From contig JAEQBH010009434.1 of NCBI GenBank assembly GCA_016808115.1, positions 1-64,000 on the forward strand: a stretch of 64,000 nt of DNA, in the 5' to 3' direction. The notes under the pieces are model-generated. The model had not been told where the DNA came from. It was given only the letters and a program-made list of their open reading frames with translations, and did not search any database. Position 1 is the stretch's first letter; each line of letters opens with the position of its first letter. This DNA comes from Tetrastigma voinierianum (taxonomy: Eukaryota > Streptophyta > Magnoliopsida > Vitales > Vitaceae). Shown here piece by piece: positions 45,951 to 58,045 of the stretch. The translations under genes and the position numbers were made by a program.

Positions 45951-48900
45951 TGTGCAACCAAGGCCGTGACAGGTTGGCGGGTCAAATACATGGCTTCAAG
46001 GGGCCTTCGGTGAAACCATTAACAATCTGTTTATCAAATACATTTCATTCTCAAATCTTTAGAAAGCGTTTAATTTAGGGCAAGCCATAAACATTTACAT
46101 TTAACAAAATGCATTTGTGAAAGGCATTATATCTTTTTTCAAATGATTTACAAATAGATATTCAAAGTTCGAGAAATGTTTTTACAAAATATCAAGTTAA
46201 AGAAAAACATGACATGAATACTGAGTCGGACATACTCGCGAATTTCTTCTTTATGACTCAGCTCTTTGATCTTGGATCGGCTTTTTGATCACTATATCAC
46301 TCGGTACACCGCACATTGGTAAAGCGACACGCTAAACTTGTTTCGTGCTTGAGTAGTTACATGCAATTCTCTTCCATTTGATTAAAATTAAATCATGCAA
46401 ATTTTTTTTCCTATGATACTTTTGAATCTTTTGAATAATCCATGCAATACAATACATATATTTATATCATATACATCCATTTACGGTTCATTGATCATTC
46501 CAAATATACACTTTCTTATGCAATAAATCATTGAATCTCGTATCACGTTTCATAACTTTCTTATCATTTCAATTTGCAATCATGCATTTCAATTCCAATA
46601 ATGAAATCTCAAAGAATCCATTTTAGTTTTACCTTTAATAATTTAACCTATGTTTCAGTATATAGGATATGAATCTATGGCCACGGATCATGGCTGCAAT
46701 TTGAGTATAAAAGCTATTTGTTTTATAACTACAGTACAATCTCATTTGAAATTTCTTGTTGGTTATTAAAAATCCATTAATGTTTTCTAAAATCTTGTCC
46801 ACGGCGACTCTGGATAAGAATGACACTATCATTATTCGTTTGCGCGTCTTTGCTAATTTGATCCTATTAGTATACCAATCTATCTTTATCTTGAATTAGC
46901 TAGTTAATCATTCCTATTAAGAGCTTTCAAATCACTCATAGCAAATACAGTGCATAGTATGTATGTTTTGTACAAACCATTCAATTTTCTTCAATAATCA
47001 AATTTCCATGTACAAATCAACATATGAAGTAATCAAAAATAAAGCAGGTATGCTTTTCTAATACATTTAGAACAAACATTTCAAATCTTGAAACAATAAT
47101 AATTAGATGAACAAATATATCGTTTTTCATTTATATTCATATAATGCATACATGCAAATATTTGATAACTTTCACAACCAATCAGTTCAAATCAATATGT
47201 AGCTTTCATAAATAAATTCACAAACAATGCTTTGAAATAAGGAGTTAGAGAATGAAACAAACCAATATATGAAGTAGGGAAAGAAACTTAGAACAAACCA
47301 ATACCAAATAGGAAAAAAGAGACTTAGAACAAATAAAAGATTGTGGGTCCTTCAATTCATGTCCTCGGAATCTTGACCTCAACTCGGGCTTTCCTCCTCC
47401 TTAACCCCTAATCCATCACACATATTTCACAATCAACGAATAACCAAAGAAAAATAATTTGTGCATTCTAGGATTTTTGGTTAGGGTTGATGTCTACCCA
47501 ATACACCTTCACTTGCCAAATTTGGGGATAATTAGACCATATTTTCTCATACATCCTTCACAAAAATTATATCTCTATGGAGTCTATATTTGAATTTGAA
47601 TCATCATTTGGATCACCGGAAACTGAGATTCGCATTTTAATTCAAACTGATGAATACTCGTCACCTAGTTACCTCTTGTTCCCAATTTCGGTCTTAACTC
47701 CATAATTGTAATGGTCCCTTCTACTCATTTGAATATATATGGTTATAAGGTTTCTTTTACAATTATAATCGTATCGATTTGGATCAATAGAACTCAAGTT
47801 ATTGCACATTTACATCATCTTTACTCCAATTTGCCAGTCAGTTATTCTTACATAGCTCAACTTTGACAAATTGACACTTTGAGGTAACAATTTGCTTACA
47901 ATTACTTCAAGTAAATTATTCTAAAATTACATTTATAATTTTGAATCACTCAGATTTGGAATTGAGTGAAACTCGACTATGTGGCTCTTATATGATATCA
48001 AAGCAGGCATGTGAGTGAAATTTGCAGAGCTGCTACTTTAAATCTGTATTTGGGAGCCTTCATTCTGTTGCTCACTGGTCCCTTCTATACACATTTGTAG
48101 CCCTATCTCTTATGGTTCTTTACCAATTGGAATCACTTCATTTGGATGATTATAACCAATCATAATAGAAACAAGAATAGGGTTTTTTTACAAAATTTTG
48201 ACAACATTTTCTTTGAAAACTCAACATTTTCCTTTTGAAGCGTCCAATACACTCTACCTTTTCTTATCTTTAAATAGCATTACAGCGACCACAAAAATTC
48301 TCTCAACCCATTTCCACATTAACCCATTTACCAGTTTACTAAATGGCTCACCAAATGTGGAGAGCCATTTGAGCTCTCGAAATTCTCTCTCTACCTTTTT
48401 CTCTCTCTATCTCTCTCTATATATATGTTTGACTTTTTTTTAAATTATTGGAAGTTAGGTGTAAAATAGAGAGTGTGGTTGGAGATGTATTTCTAAAGTT
48501 GCTAAGATTAAAGTAGTATGATTTATATTAATATATTTTGATGGCTATTTTTGTTGGTGTGGTTGGAGATATACTACAAAACCAATCCAAACCAATCCCA
48601 ACCAACAATACAAAACAACTCAATACGTGAACTCATTTACAACCAAACAAAACTCTTTTTAACCACATTTGAGGTTCTCTAATAAACACCAAAACAAGGG
48701 GTTTTGGGTTTATTTGCCTACCTCCAAGCCCTCTTGAATCTTCTTAACTTTAGTTGTTTGATCTCTTGGAACAGAGATGGGAAGCAAGCCCAACTTGAAC
48801 TTGATCTCTTGCAAATCCTAACTTTTCGCACTTCTCTCTACCTTCTCAAGCAGAGGATTTACTCAAATGACTCTAAGACCACTTTTTGGCCTTCTCATCC

Positions 48901-49329
48901 GATAAGTGTAAGTCATGTTTGGCCTTCCCTTAGTCTCATTTCTCATTTTTCTACTGTTGGTTTTTAAATATCTCATTTCCTCAAGGCCTTGTTTGGCTAC
49001 AAATGTATTTTACATTAGTTCCCAAATGGTAATATAGCTCACACTTATTCCTATTTGCACTTAAATTCCCATATTTTCCTTAGACATATAAACTTGTTTC
49101 AATTGACCCTTAGGTCCTCATTTTCCATTCCAAATTTACCATTTTTACTTGATTAAATTTTGGTGTAATCAATTCTCATTTGGCCTCTATTATATTTGCA
49201 TTTGGCTCTTAACCATATAATCATTGTCTAATATTCATTTAACAATTCCTGAAAAATACCCAGTTGGCTCAATTGTACTGAATATATAATAATTTTTATT
49301 ACCAAATTAGAGTGTTTTAGAGCGTTACA
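45951..49329 (-). repeat. 3' LTR of minus-strand Del/Tekay-type element
   Basis: About 3.4 kb. Read on the minus strand it starts TGTAACGCTCTAAAACACTC (from 49329) and ends ...TTGCACA (at 45951). It aligns with 59771-62675 in the same orientation, for example the shared 'catttagaacaaacatttcaaatcttgaa' and 'ctcatttcctc' then 'ggccttgtttggctacaaa' blocks. A CT microsatellite lies at about 48383-48420. All open frames inside are non-coding chance frames. Confidence 0.8.
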
Positions 49330-49345
49330 ACTCTCCCCGCAATAA
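49330..49345 (-). promoter_or_regulatory. Polypurine tract of the Del/Tekay-type element
   Basis: On the minus strand 'ttgcggggagagt' abuts the LTR start TGTAACGC. This position and composition fit the plus-strand primer. Confidence 0.7.
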
Positions 49346-49697
49346 ATTTAGTCTCGGGGGAAATTTACCTTGGATAAGAGTGCGGATATTCTTTGTATCG
49401 TTTCTTCTTTCCCCAGTGACTTTCTTCCTATTTTGTGGTTTCTCACACAGTGTGACTCTCTTGAAATCTTCTTGTTAAAGTAGCTCTTTCACTTCCCAGA
49501 GCAGATCTCTCGACTCTTCTTCATATGTCAAGGCTCAGGTCACAAAAAAGCTCAATTGTCTTGAGAAGAGACTACATGTGGCGAATACGAGCAGTATTTC
49601 TGGCATCAGACACATGTTACAAAATACATTATGGATCTTCTCGAGTCAGGAGGTAATGCTAATCTATATGCCATTTGGACTACTTTTCGATCCTGCT
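49346..49697 (-). pseudogene. Integrase C-terminus of the Del/Tekay-type element
   Basis: Minus-strand frames read AYRLALPP, LEKIHNVF (about 49665-49620), then HVVSSQDIELF-like, TYEEESRDLLWEVKEL (about 49535-49485) and WRNHKIEEATWERE-like codons, ending near the polypurine tract. These are the GPY/F-to-chromodomain-linker blocks of Del-type integrases. The left end of the nested Athila-like element cuts this frame, and it continues at 58046. Confidence 0.7.
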
Positions 49698-50897
49698 TGA
49701 TGAGTGCTTAAAACACTCGGATTACACCAGCGTCGATCGCATTTTCATGTTGTTTGGCATTGTTATATAGTTTTGGGTGTTAGATCTCTTATTAAGTGTT
49801 TGTGAAATGAAGCGATGAGGCAGAAGAACATCGCTTTTGGAAGCTTTTGGAGCGATAAGGGGTGACGAAGCCTTGCCGCGTCGCGGCGTCTCCGCGTGCG
49901 GGCGTCCTGCATCGGCGGTGGAAGTCAGCTATTACGGAAGTCTGACCATGCGTCGCGGCGTCCCACGTATGACGTTTGCGTCGCTGACGTCGTAACGTCG
50001 CTGACGTCACGACCGGAAATTCTGGATCTCGTCATTAAATGCGAGGGGCTCGGGATTTGGGGATCGAAGAACGTCTGACCCGGAGAGCGGATTGGGAGAA
50101 CTACAACAATGGACACAAAGGATTCTTGAATCTTTATGATAGTTTTCCTTATTGTTTTGATTATTGTTTAGATATGAGGATATTCTTCATATTACATGTA
50201 TTATTTCTTTCCTTCATGATACAAATCTCTTTACAGGGTTACATCGAACCACAGTCACCCAGAACCGATGGATTAGAAGATTTAACCTTTCATGTTAATC
50301 AATTGTTGTTAATTTATCACATCTGCTCTATTCTGTATTAATTTTATATGATGTCTCTGTATTAACATACTTTGCTTGAATCAGAGATTCGAGAGATGAG
50401 GGTATTCGAGATACGGGTAGAGTAGCCTTTAAAAATAGATCGGGTAATGAGAATATTGTTTGAAGGTGGTTTGGGGTTGAACATTAAGCATTTACGAATC
50501 TGAAGTCGAGATAGAGATATACTCGATTCTATTCACGAAATAAATGAATGTCTCGAGAGGATATCGTGGGTAAGATCACTGCGCCATTGATATATTATAA
50601 ACAATCGAATAACAACATCTTTAGAAGAATAATCCATCGGAAGTGTGACGGGGAGATTTAACCTGAGTTTCCCTCATTATCAATTCACCAAAACCGATAA
50701 TTTAGTTCGATTCGGTGTTTAAACTCCGTCTTAGAATCATTGATTCCGGTGTGTGTGCACAAAGCAGAAGAAAATCGTAGTCAATTTATCTTCCACAATG
50801 GTCGATGCGTGCAGCACAATTACCTTGCTATTACTTGAGCCAGCAGCGTGCACTTGCGCGTATGGTACATTTACACACTTAAGCGTTTCGGCTGTCA
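49698..50897 (+). repeat. 5' LTR of nested Athila-like element
   Basis: About 1.2 kb starting TGATGAGTGCTTAAAACACT and ending CGGCTGTCA. It aligns with 56932-58045 (shared 'gttagatctcttattaagtgttt', 'taaatgcgaggggctcggga', 'attgatatattataaacaat'). A CG-rich block with CGTCGCGGCGTC palindromes lies at about 49873-50020. Confidence 0.85.
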
Positions 50898-50922
50898 AAG
50901 TTTTTGGCGCCGTTCTTGGGGA
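50898..50922 (+). promoter_or_regulatory. Primer-binding site of Athila-like element
   Basis: The LTR end is followed by 'aagtttttggcgccgttctt'. The tttggcgccgttg-type wording is the typical Athila primer-binding site. Confidence 0.8.
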
Positions 50923-52740
50923 AAGACTAAATTGATGTGAGTAATAACATATAGATAATATTCTGAATTTTTCTTTATTACTGTTATTTTACAGAGTGCG
51001 TGGTGGGTTTTGTTGGTTGTGTGTTGTTGCGATGCGGGTTTGGTACAGGTACATGGCGGCCAAAAGCAAGATTAACCAACTTGTGTGATCGGAGCGAAAA
51101 GACACATGGGTGCGCAGGAAACGAAGCGAAGCAGTGACCAGTGTCGCTGGAAGCTGCGAAGAACGAGATTTTGGCGTGGAGCAGGCGGACCGAGAAGCCG
51201 ACCCAGAAATCAGCGCCCGAGCCCGTTCATACGGCCAGGGCGATCCAGATCACGTACTATTAGATGAGTTAGTTCTACCTCGAGTTGTTGAGCGACAATC
51301 GACGGGCGCCGAATTCAACGACAATTTTTGGTGAAATTGATCAATCTGGCTCACTTGAACACCCATATTGTTCCATAGACTGTGAAGTCAAACATGCATT
51401 TGACTAACTTCCTCGAAGTTTGACTACCATCAAATACAGCGGGTCAACGAAGAAGCCTTAAAATTTGTGGTTATTCCCACTTTAAATAGGGGATAGAGCT
51501 GACGACCCAGCTAACGGATCAGCCAGGACTCCATTACATGGAGCAATTTGAGGTGCTACTTCTGACCAAATTCTTTGCAGTCGAAAATTGCTGGCCAGTG
51601 CGAAATCAACACATTTGGTCTAACTTGAAGGGGAAGGCTTGCGCGGAGCGCGGGTGGTTCCGCGGGTTATTCACGGAGTGTCTGCTGCATTAACGAATGG
51701 ATGCAATCCACAACCACCGTGATGCCCTGCCGAACGTGAAGTAGATACCTCGGTGGAGGATCATTGATGAAAACCTGGTAGGCGTATCAGAATATTGGAA
51801 AATGCGCAACCTTACTAATCGTTGGCGCAGAAAATTTTACCGGTTAACTACGATGGGTGCGATAATGATGTTACCAATGTCTGTGTCAGCGCGCTTGTCT
51901 TCTGCTTTGAGTTGAATAAGCGGCGAGAGCGGCTAATACGCGTGAATTATTCCCCGTTCTGTGTGGTGCGGTAAAGGTCAACGCCGTCGTCGGGTCAGCC
52001 GATCGAAACCTAGTTGATGACTATGATCATCTTGTGATTCGATTAAAATTATTACAGTATAAAGGTGTGTGAAACAGCTTGCCGAGGCAGAATGGGGCTG
52101 GACGAAGTAACAATCAGTGAATGAACAACACGAGAGTATGGTGTGATGTCAGATCGTGCCATCAAGCGGTTAATGAACCACCTCTACGAAAAAGATGGAC
52201 TTAAGTGAAGCCCTTGCACGAATGATGACCTCCCATTATTCTATGGCGTTGAAACAGCGACATAAGGCGACAACACTTCGATTAAATAATCTTGACCTGA
52301 CTAAGGGTTGAAGAGGCTTTCAAATGGGCGAATAGCGGTTTTATGGAAAGACAACGGGGTTCTGCGAGCAATTGACGAGCCACAGAGAGGGAAGAATGAG
52401 TATATACAGAGTGGAAAGAGGTTTGAAATCCCAAACCGCCACTGTGGGTACAAGAAATTGAAAACTAAGAAAGCGAAACAAAGCATCCCAAGGGCGGGTT
52501 CATAAAGCAACCCAGATGGTGGCAGTCAAAGATAATAGTGAGGGAAGAATACTTGAAAGCAGACAAAAAGCGGAAAGAACGTCATACCAATCAGTACCCT
52601 GGGTTGAAGAAAGGTAAATTGGAAGCGGAGTTCGCAAATTAGTGACGTCTTGAAAACTACATATTAATATACTTTGGAAGCGACGAAAACGTACCAGTGT
52701 GTGAATTCTGCAAAAAGATCTTGTAAGTAAGAAGAAAGTG
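50923..52740 (+). pseudogene. Presumed gag region of Athila-like element
   Basis: By position this is gag. Codon-like stretches occur (for example HYMEQFEVLLLTKFFAVENC near 51533-51590 and basic runs near 52500-52640), but frame breaks are frequent and no conserved gag block is unambiguous. The frames open at 51085-51334 overlap and only one can be real. Confidence 0.4.
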
Positions 52741-52748
52741 GAAGAAAT

Positions 52749-53185
52749 ATGGACATTACTTTATGCTTGAAGAATCTACGATTACCATCTGCCAAAGAAG
52801 CTTCCCAAAGCTATAGTGAGTCGGGTAAATTTGCTATACCATTCTCCATAGGGAACCGAGTATCCGGAAAAGCATTATGTGACTTGGGAGCGAGCATCAA
52901 CTTGATGCCACTCTCAATGTTTAAAAGGCTTAAGTTGGGAGAACCAAAATCGACCACAATCGCACAGCTTGCGAGATAGGTCTTATCGACATCCTCGGGG
53001 TGCTAATCAGAAAATGTCTAGTAAAGTTGGTAAATTCGTTTCTTCGTGAGACTGTGATCATTCTAGACATGGAGGGAAAGGCAGGCTCGGTTCCAAATTA
53101 TACTGGTAGACCACTTCCTAGCCACCGGAGCGTCAAATCAATGTGTGTGCAGAAAGGCGAACTCAAACTAAGAGTCCAAGGAGAA
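52749..53185 (+). pseudogene. Athila-type retropepsin domain
   Basis: The aspartic protease domain processes the polyprotein. The frame reads SGKFAIPFSIGNRVSGKALC then DLGASINLMPLSMFKRLKLG (about 52824-52940). DLGAS is the catalytic D-L/S-G-A/S motif of Athila proteases. It continues in other frames as DRSYRHPRGVL, RDFVILDMEG-like (about 53040-53080) and CVQKGELKLRVQGE (about 53144-53185). The LDME, GRP and KGEL-LRV blocks appear in Athila order. Confidence 0.85.
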
Positions 53186-53689
53186 AGTCGTTTTCCGTGT
53201 ATTCAGCCCGTGAAGCATCAGACAGCGGTGTGCTGAAGATATCTCGGAACTCGTTATACGAGAGATTTATGAGCGATGAAGAAAAATTTCGAGGGGATAA
53301 GCAAACTGCTTGCTGCACATAAGACAACGAGAAGAGGCGAGGGCATGTGTCACGGAGGAAGAGTATTTCATCCACACCCGACATGGGTGTACAACAAAAG
53401 GAGACGCGTAAAATTTCCCACTTTGCTTCTACGAATGTCCTTATTTGAGATTAAGGTCGATCGAACTATGACATTAAACATAGCGCTTCTTAGGAAACCT
53501 TCGAGTTTTCTATTTTTTTAAGTTTGATTCTATTGTTGTTTCGAAATTTTTGAATTTTAAACATCATGATGATGTTACTACTTGTTGGTTTAATTACGGG
53601 GACGGAGGTGTAGGTCAAGAGAGACTGAGGTTAAGTCGAAGGAAGTTTACAAGGGGAAGTTCGAAAAATTGAGGTTTGGTATATAATTT
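53186..53689 (+). other. Linker between protease and CG array
   Basis: Short codon-like pieces (YNKRRRVKFPTLLL near 53389-53430) follow the protease. In autonomous Athila elements the reverse transcriptase should start here, but no RT motif is visible. Confidence 0.45.
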
Positions 53690-54160
53690 ATCTTGGGGAC
53701 TTTCTGCCCGCGTCAGCGGCGTGGATTTCAACGTCGCGCGGCGTCATTTTTGAAGCTCACGCCGCGTCGCGTATTGATATTTCCGCATTCAGCGGCGCGT
53801 CATTTTGAAGAGCTCTGTCCGCGTCAGCGGCGTGTGGTTTCGCGTCGCGGCGTCAAGAATTTCATCGTCGCGTGGCGGCGTGGTTTCCGCGATCGGCGTG
53901 GTTGCTCACTCCTGCTGTCACGTCGCGACGTGTATTCTCACGTCGCGACGTCAATTTGTAAAGCCCTCTGTCACGTTGCGACGTGGATTTTCACGTCGCG
54001 CGACGTCATTAGGTCATTAACTCACGCGCGTCGCGGCGTGGTCCATGCGTCAGCGGCGTCATTTTGGTGTTGTCTTACGCCCGCGTCGCGGCGTTGTTCT
54101 ACGTCATGTCGTCTAAATCCAAGCTCTGTCGTCGCGGCGCGTGGCCATGCGTCAGCGTGA
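53690..54160. repeat. Array of CGTCGCGACGT-type palindromes
   Basis: About twenty copies of the palindromic word cgtcgcgacg or cgtcgcggcg and near variants occur in 470 bases. They are often in pairs separated by about 12-15 T-rich bases (gtggattttca), with about 50 bases between pairs. The same palindrome class occurs in this element's LTRs and near 40.5 kb. Open frames across the array reflect its composition only. Confidence 0.8.
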
Positions 54161-56931
54161 GGCGGATTTTAAACACGGAATAGGCCATTTTTGCCTTCGT
54201 GCGCCTGAGCCTCACCACGAAACCACCACAGCCCCTGCCATGCGACGGGGACGCCCGGCGTGTTCTCTGGTTGGGGACGCTGTCTTGCTCGAACCTTGCC
54301 CGATCACCCATTGTAACTGGATTTTGGATCGCAGTGGCCTTTCCACCGTATCGTGTTGGGTGCATTGACTAGTTGTTGATGTTGTTGATCCGTCCGCGTT
54401 ATTTAGTTCTTCAGTTCTTTGGTCTTATGAGTCATATTTGGGTCGATATTAAGTCTTAAGTAGCTTTTGGTACCAGTGTGTATTGCACATTAGGTGTTTG
54501 AAGTTTAATACAAATTAGGATGTCTGGCAGCGGCGAAACTACACCCAGCGGTCGGGCAAGAGCCCCAGACTCAGCCCGACAACCGGCGTTTGTAGCATGA
54601 GCCGCCCGCCGGATCGGTTTAGCATAATTTGCAAGCCGTCCTTCATTAGAGAGGGTTCCCACCACACCGAAGATTTTTAGGAAAACCGTCGAGACGAGGT
54701 TGGCGTGCTCACGTACTGACCCCCGCCCGGCGCCATGGCGTGGTTGAGAATTCGCCAGCCTCGCATCCGTCCTCAAAAGGTCGAGTGCGAGGTGTGTGAT
54801 CGACCGAGCGGGTCGATCAGCCAGCTGTATTATGGCCTCGAGCATATCCCACCGGGGCCTTTGATCGACTCATGAGCACCACGACCACCGAGGAGGTCGT
54901 AAGTGTTGACCAAGGTGGGGTGATGTGGATCAATAACTGTAGTCACGCGATAAATTTCAAGGCCAAGCATTTGGCACATTCCCCTGGAGTGTGGCATCGC
55001 GCTATCTTGACGTCTTATGCAGGCGGCGATGTGTGTCAAGTGTACCCGGCGCTCACCTTGACTTCGCTATTTGGATATACCATTTGACGTTAGGCGGAGG
55101 TTATAGGATGCTATCCTCCATGCTTAGGAATCTTGAAAATAAACACAGAACTCCCTTACCCCGATCTTGACATGCAGCGGCGTGATTGTCTGATGACAAT
55201 AGAGCACAGCCAAGTCTGCTCTGACCCTCATGGTCAATGGGACACACACAGTGTCATGACTGAGGAGTCTGTTTCGGGCCATGGCCTCTCGGGCTGAGAC
55301 AGGCTTCCCGACTATGGGGCTGTATGGATTCAGGAGGTGACAGGAGGACGTGGCAGCCATCGTCTCGACTCTTTGCTCGCCAAGCGGCCTCAGGCGGCGT
55401 AGTCCCTCCTAGTCCTTCCCAAGATGTGGGGACCGGTGCTCTCGCTTGGCGGTTTGGCGCGTGCAGGATGGGAGAACAGAGTCCTCGTTACTCGGAACAT
55501 GGGTATTTGCGTCTTGACATGCACGGATTCACGGCGATCGGGCCGCGTTATCGTGGCGTGAATATCGTTTCTGTTAAATGCAGATTCCATGGCGTTCCAC
55601 GATATGCTACCGCGGTGATCTCGAGTGCGCCATTCTATCGTACCATATGGTCAGGACCACCCCGGGTCTTTTGTTTGGGGAGGGGTATTTTGTTATGTTT
55701 CTTCCATTGTTTTTGGTATTAACCATTACCAGCGTTTCCAGTTGGTGTATCTTGATTTGTGTTTTATTTTATAATGCCGCGTGCATCGCAAGTAGTTGAT
55801 GTGTTGATTTTGGGTCTTGTTTGAGTTTTTGTGCATTAACGGGTTTTTGTGCATTGCAATTTTATATGATTGATGAATCATTTTTGCACATATAGTGATA
55901 GTTGCATACATGTATGTCATGTTGAAAAATTGAGGATCATTTGGATTGATTTACCTTATGAAATTATGAGAGATATGTATTCACGTGATACTACGTGAAA
56001 TTAGGTTGAATAAGTGAAAGGGCCGTTGAACTGGTGAGATTGGAAAGCGGGGTACTGATTCTAAAAGACCTATCGCCTGCTGCATTAGTGACTTGCGAGT
56101 ATGTATAAGTAGAACAACCACTAAGTTCAACCTGACCTAGGAGATTGAACCATTCAAGTGATAGGACACCTAATGAAGAGGATTGCCATTGATTTTGACC
56201 TGAAAGAAGAAATACAAAAACAATAGAAAAGAAAGAAAAAAAAAAGAAAGAAAATGGTAAATGGGTATAAGTATAGGAATAGCGGGATCATCCAAGCTGG
56301 AATCTGATCTGATTTATCAAAGCCTAATGCCTGACAATGGCCAGGAGTCATTGTCCAACGCATTACTGAGATTATTGAGAAGATGGTCCACGCAACCCCC
56401 AGAGCCATTGAGTTTGATTTAAGTATTAAGGTGAAGTTTGAAGGGGTGAATGCACAGTGCCCTTAACTAACTGGTGATCACAGTGATTATGCGGACATAT
56501 AAATGTACTTTGGTTCTTTTCCTTTTGCTTTTGTTGTAAATTTCTAGTTTGTTGTCATGAATAAATAGGTCGTTCATCTTGTTTAGTTCGTTTCTTCCTA
56601 ATGAGTAGGATTGAACCCAGAAGTTTAAGTATCAAAGTTTGAAAAATATGGAGGCCCAATCCACCATGAGCACATAGGGGTTTTGGGGAATAACCATTGG
56701 CTAATGATTGATGCACTCATTGATTACTACTTCAATCGAGATTGCAAAGTCAAATATATGTAGCTGAGCTTGACTGACGAAAACCATTAGTATCAGATTC
56801 ATTATTCTTATTTTTCAGCATAACGAACTGTACGTGCCCATTATTAGTTGCATAGCGATGCTTCGGAGTGTATAATCTGTTCTGCAGTCAGTTCTTGCTT
56901 GAGAACTGACCGAGAAATTAAGTTTGAAGTG
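54161..56931 (+). other. 3' internal region of Athila-like element
   Basis: A 71-codon + frame at 54872-55087 (MWINNCSHAINFKAKHLAHS, then TSYAGGDVCQVYPALTLTSL) looks protein-like and may be a fragment of the extra ORF found in Athila-type elements. I cannot confirm it. The sequence then passes a G-rich motif near 55670, an A-rich run at 56205-56260 and, just before the 3' LTR, 'aattaagtttgaagtg'. No enzymatic domain is seen. Confidence 0.5.
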
Positions 56932-58045
56932 TGATGTGAGTGCTTAAAACACTTTCGGATTATCAGCGTGATCTCGCATTTTCATATTATTTAATAAGCG
57001 CATTATTTATATAATAGTTTTTGGTGTTAGATCTCTTATTAAGTGTTTATTTTGAAATATCTGACAATCAGCAGAAAATCTTGAGGCTTTTGGAACATCA
57101 GGTGACGAGGAAATATTGCCATTGGCGTCTCCCGTGCGCGTGTAAATCCACGAAGCGTGGAAGTCGACTATTAAGTCGACCAGCGATGCGGCGTCCCCAC
57201 GTCATGACGTCCCCACGTCATGACGTCATCCGTGGCGTCAAATCATAAGTGGATCATCATTAAATGCGAGGGGCTCGGGAACTGGGGTCAGCGTGGGTGA
57301 TTTGTTATTGGATCTCATGGATACCTGATTCTGTGTTGTGTGTTGAGTCCGGGTATTCTTCTTGCCGTGCCGTGTGAATCTTCCTTCATGATGTTCAAAT
57401 CTCTTTCTAAGGTTATCAAACCACAATCACAGACGATGGATTAGAATTTAACCTTTCATATTGTCGATTGTTGTTAATTTATCACATACACTCTGTTTCG
57501 TGCATGTTAATTATATGATAATATCTATTATCGTAACATACTTGGATCGAGATTAGAAGATCAGATGTGAGTCAGACCGATGGCAACTGTGGGTTCAGTT
57601 AATAGAGATATTCAGGAACACAGAAGGTGGTTTGAGTTGAACATTAAGCATTTACAGAATCATGAATTGAGATAGAAAGATATACCAAGACTCTATTCAC
57701 GAAATAGAAGCGAATATACCTCGAGAGAGGATATCTCGTAGGTAAAAGATCACCTGCGCCATTGATATATTATAAACAATCGAATATGACATCTTTGAAG
57801 AATAATCCATCAGAATGTGAGGAAATTTGGCCTAGGTTCCCTCATTATCAATTCACCAAAACCAATAATTTAGTTACGGTCGGTGTTCAAACTCCGTCTT
57901 AGAATCATTCGTGTGAATATCATTGTCTGAAAGCGCAAAATCGTGAATCAATTTATCTTTCACGTGGATCGATACCGACACACTAGTACACTATATTATT
58001 GAGGCCTTTTCTGTGGCGTACATTTACAGCGTTTTTCGGCTGTCA
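56932..58045 (+). repeat. 3' LTR of Athila-like element
   Basis: Starts TGATGTGAGTGCTTAAAACACT, ends CGGCTGTCA, and aligns with 49698-50897. It is about 90 bases shorter, mainly within the CG-rich block (57115-57240). Confidence 0.85.

Larger units (their letters stand above)
49698..58045 (+). mobile_element. Athila-like, apparently non-autonomous Ty3/gypsy element
   Basis: The element has paired LTRs of about 1.1-1.2 kb, an Athila primer-binding site, a protease domain (52749-53180), a CG-palindrome array (53690-54160), an Athila-style G-rich motif (tttgtttggggaggggtatt near 55670) and an A-rich tail region near 56205-56260. I see no reverse transcriptase, RNase H or integrase, so mobilisation would need enzymes from a relative. 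It lies inside the integrase of the minus-strand Del/Tekay-type element. The 5-bp duplication is not readable. Confidence 0.75.

Noticed and set aside
48198..48443. 81-codon + frame in the Del/Tekay-type LTR
   Set aside because: It lies in LTR sequence, is not preserved in the other LTR copy, and ends in a CT microsatellite.
53693..54160. 155-codon + frame
   Set aside because: It is generated by the CG-palindrome array. The Arg/Ser-rich translation is repeat-driven and other frames are equally open.
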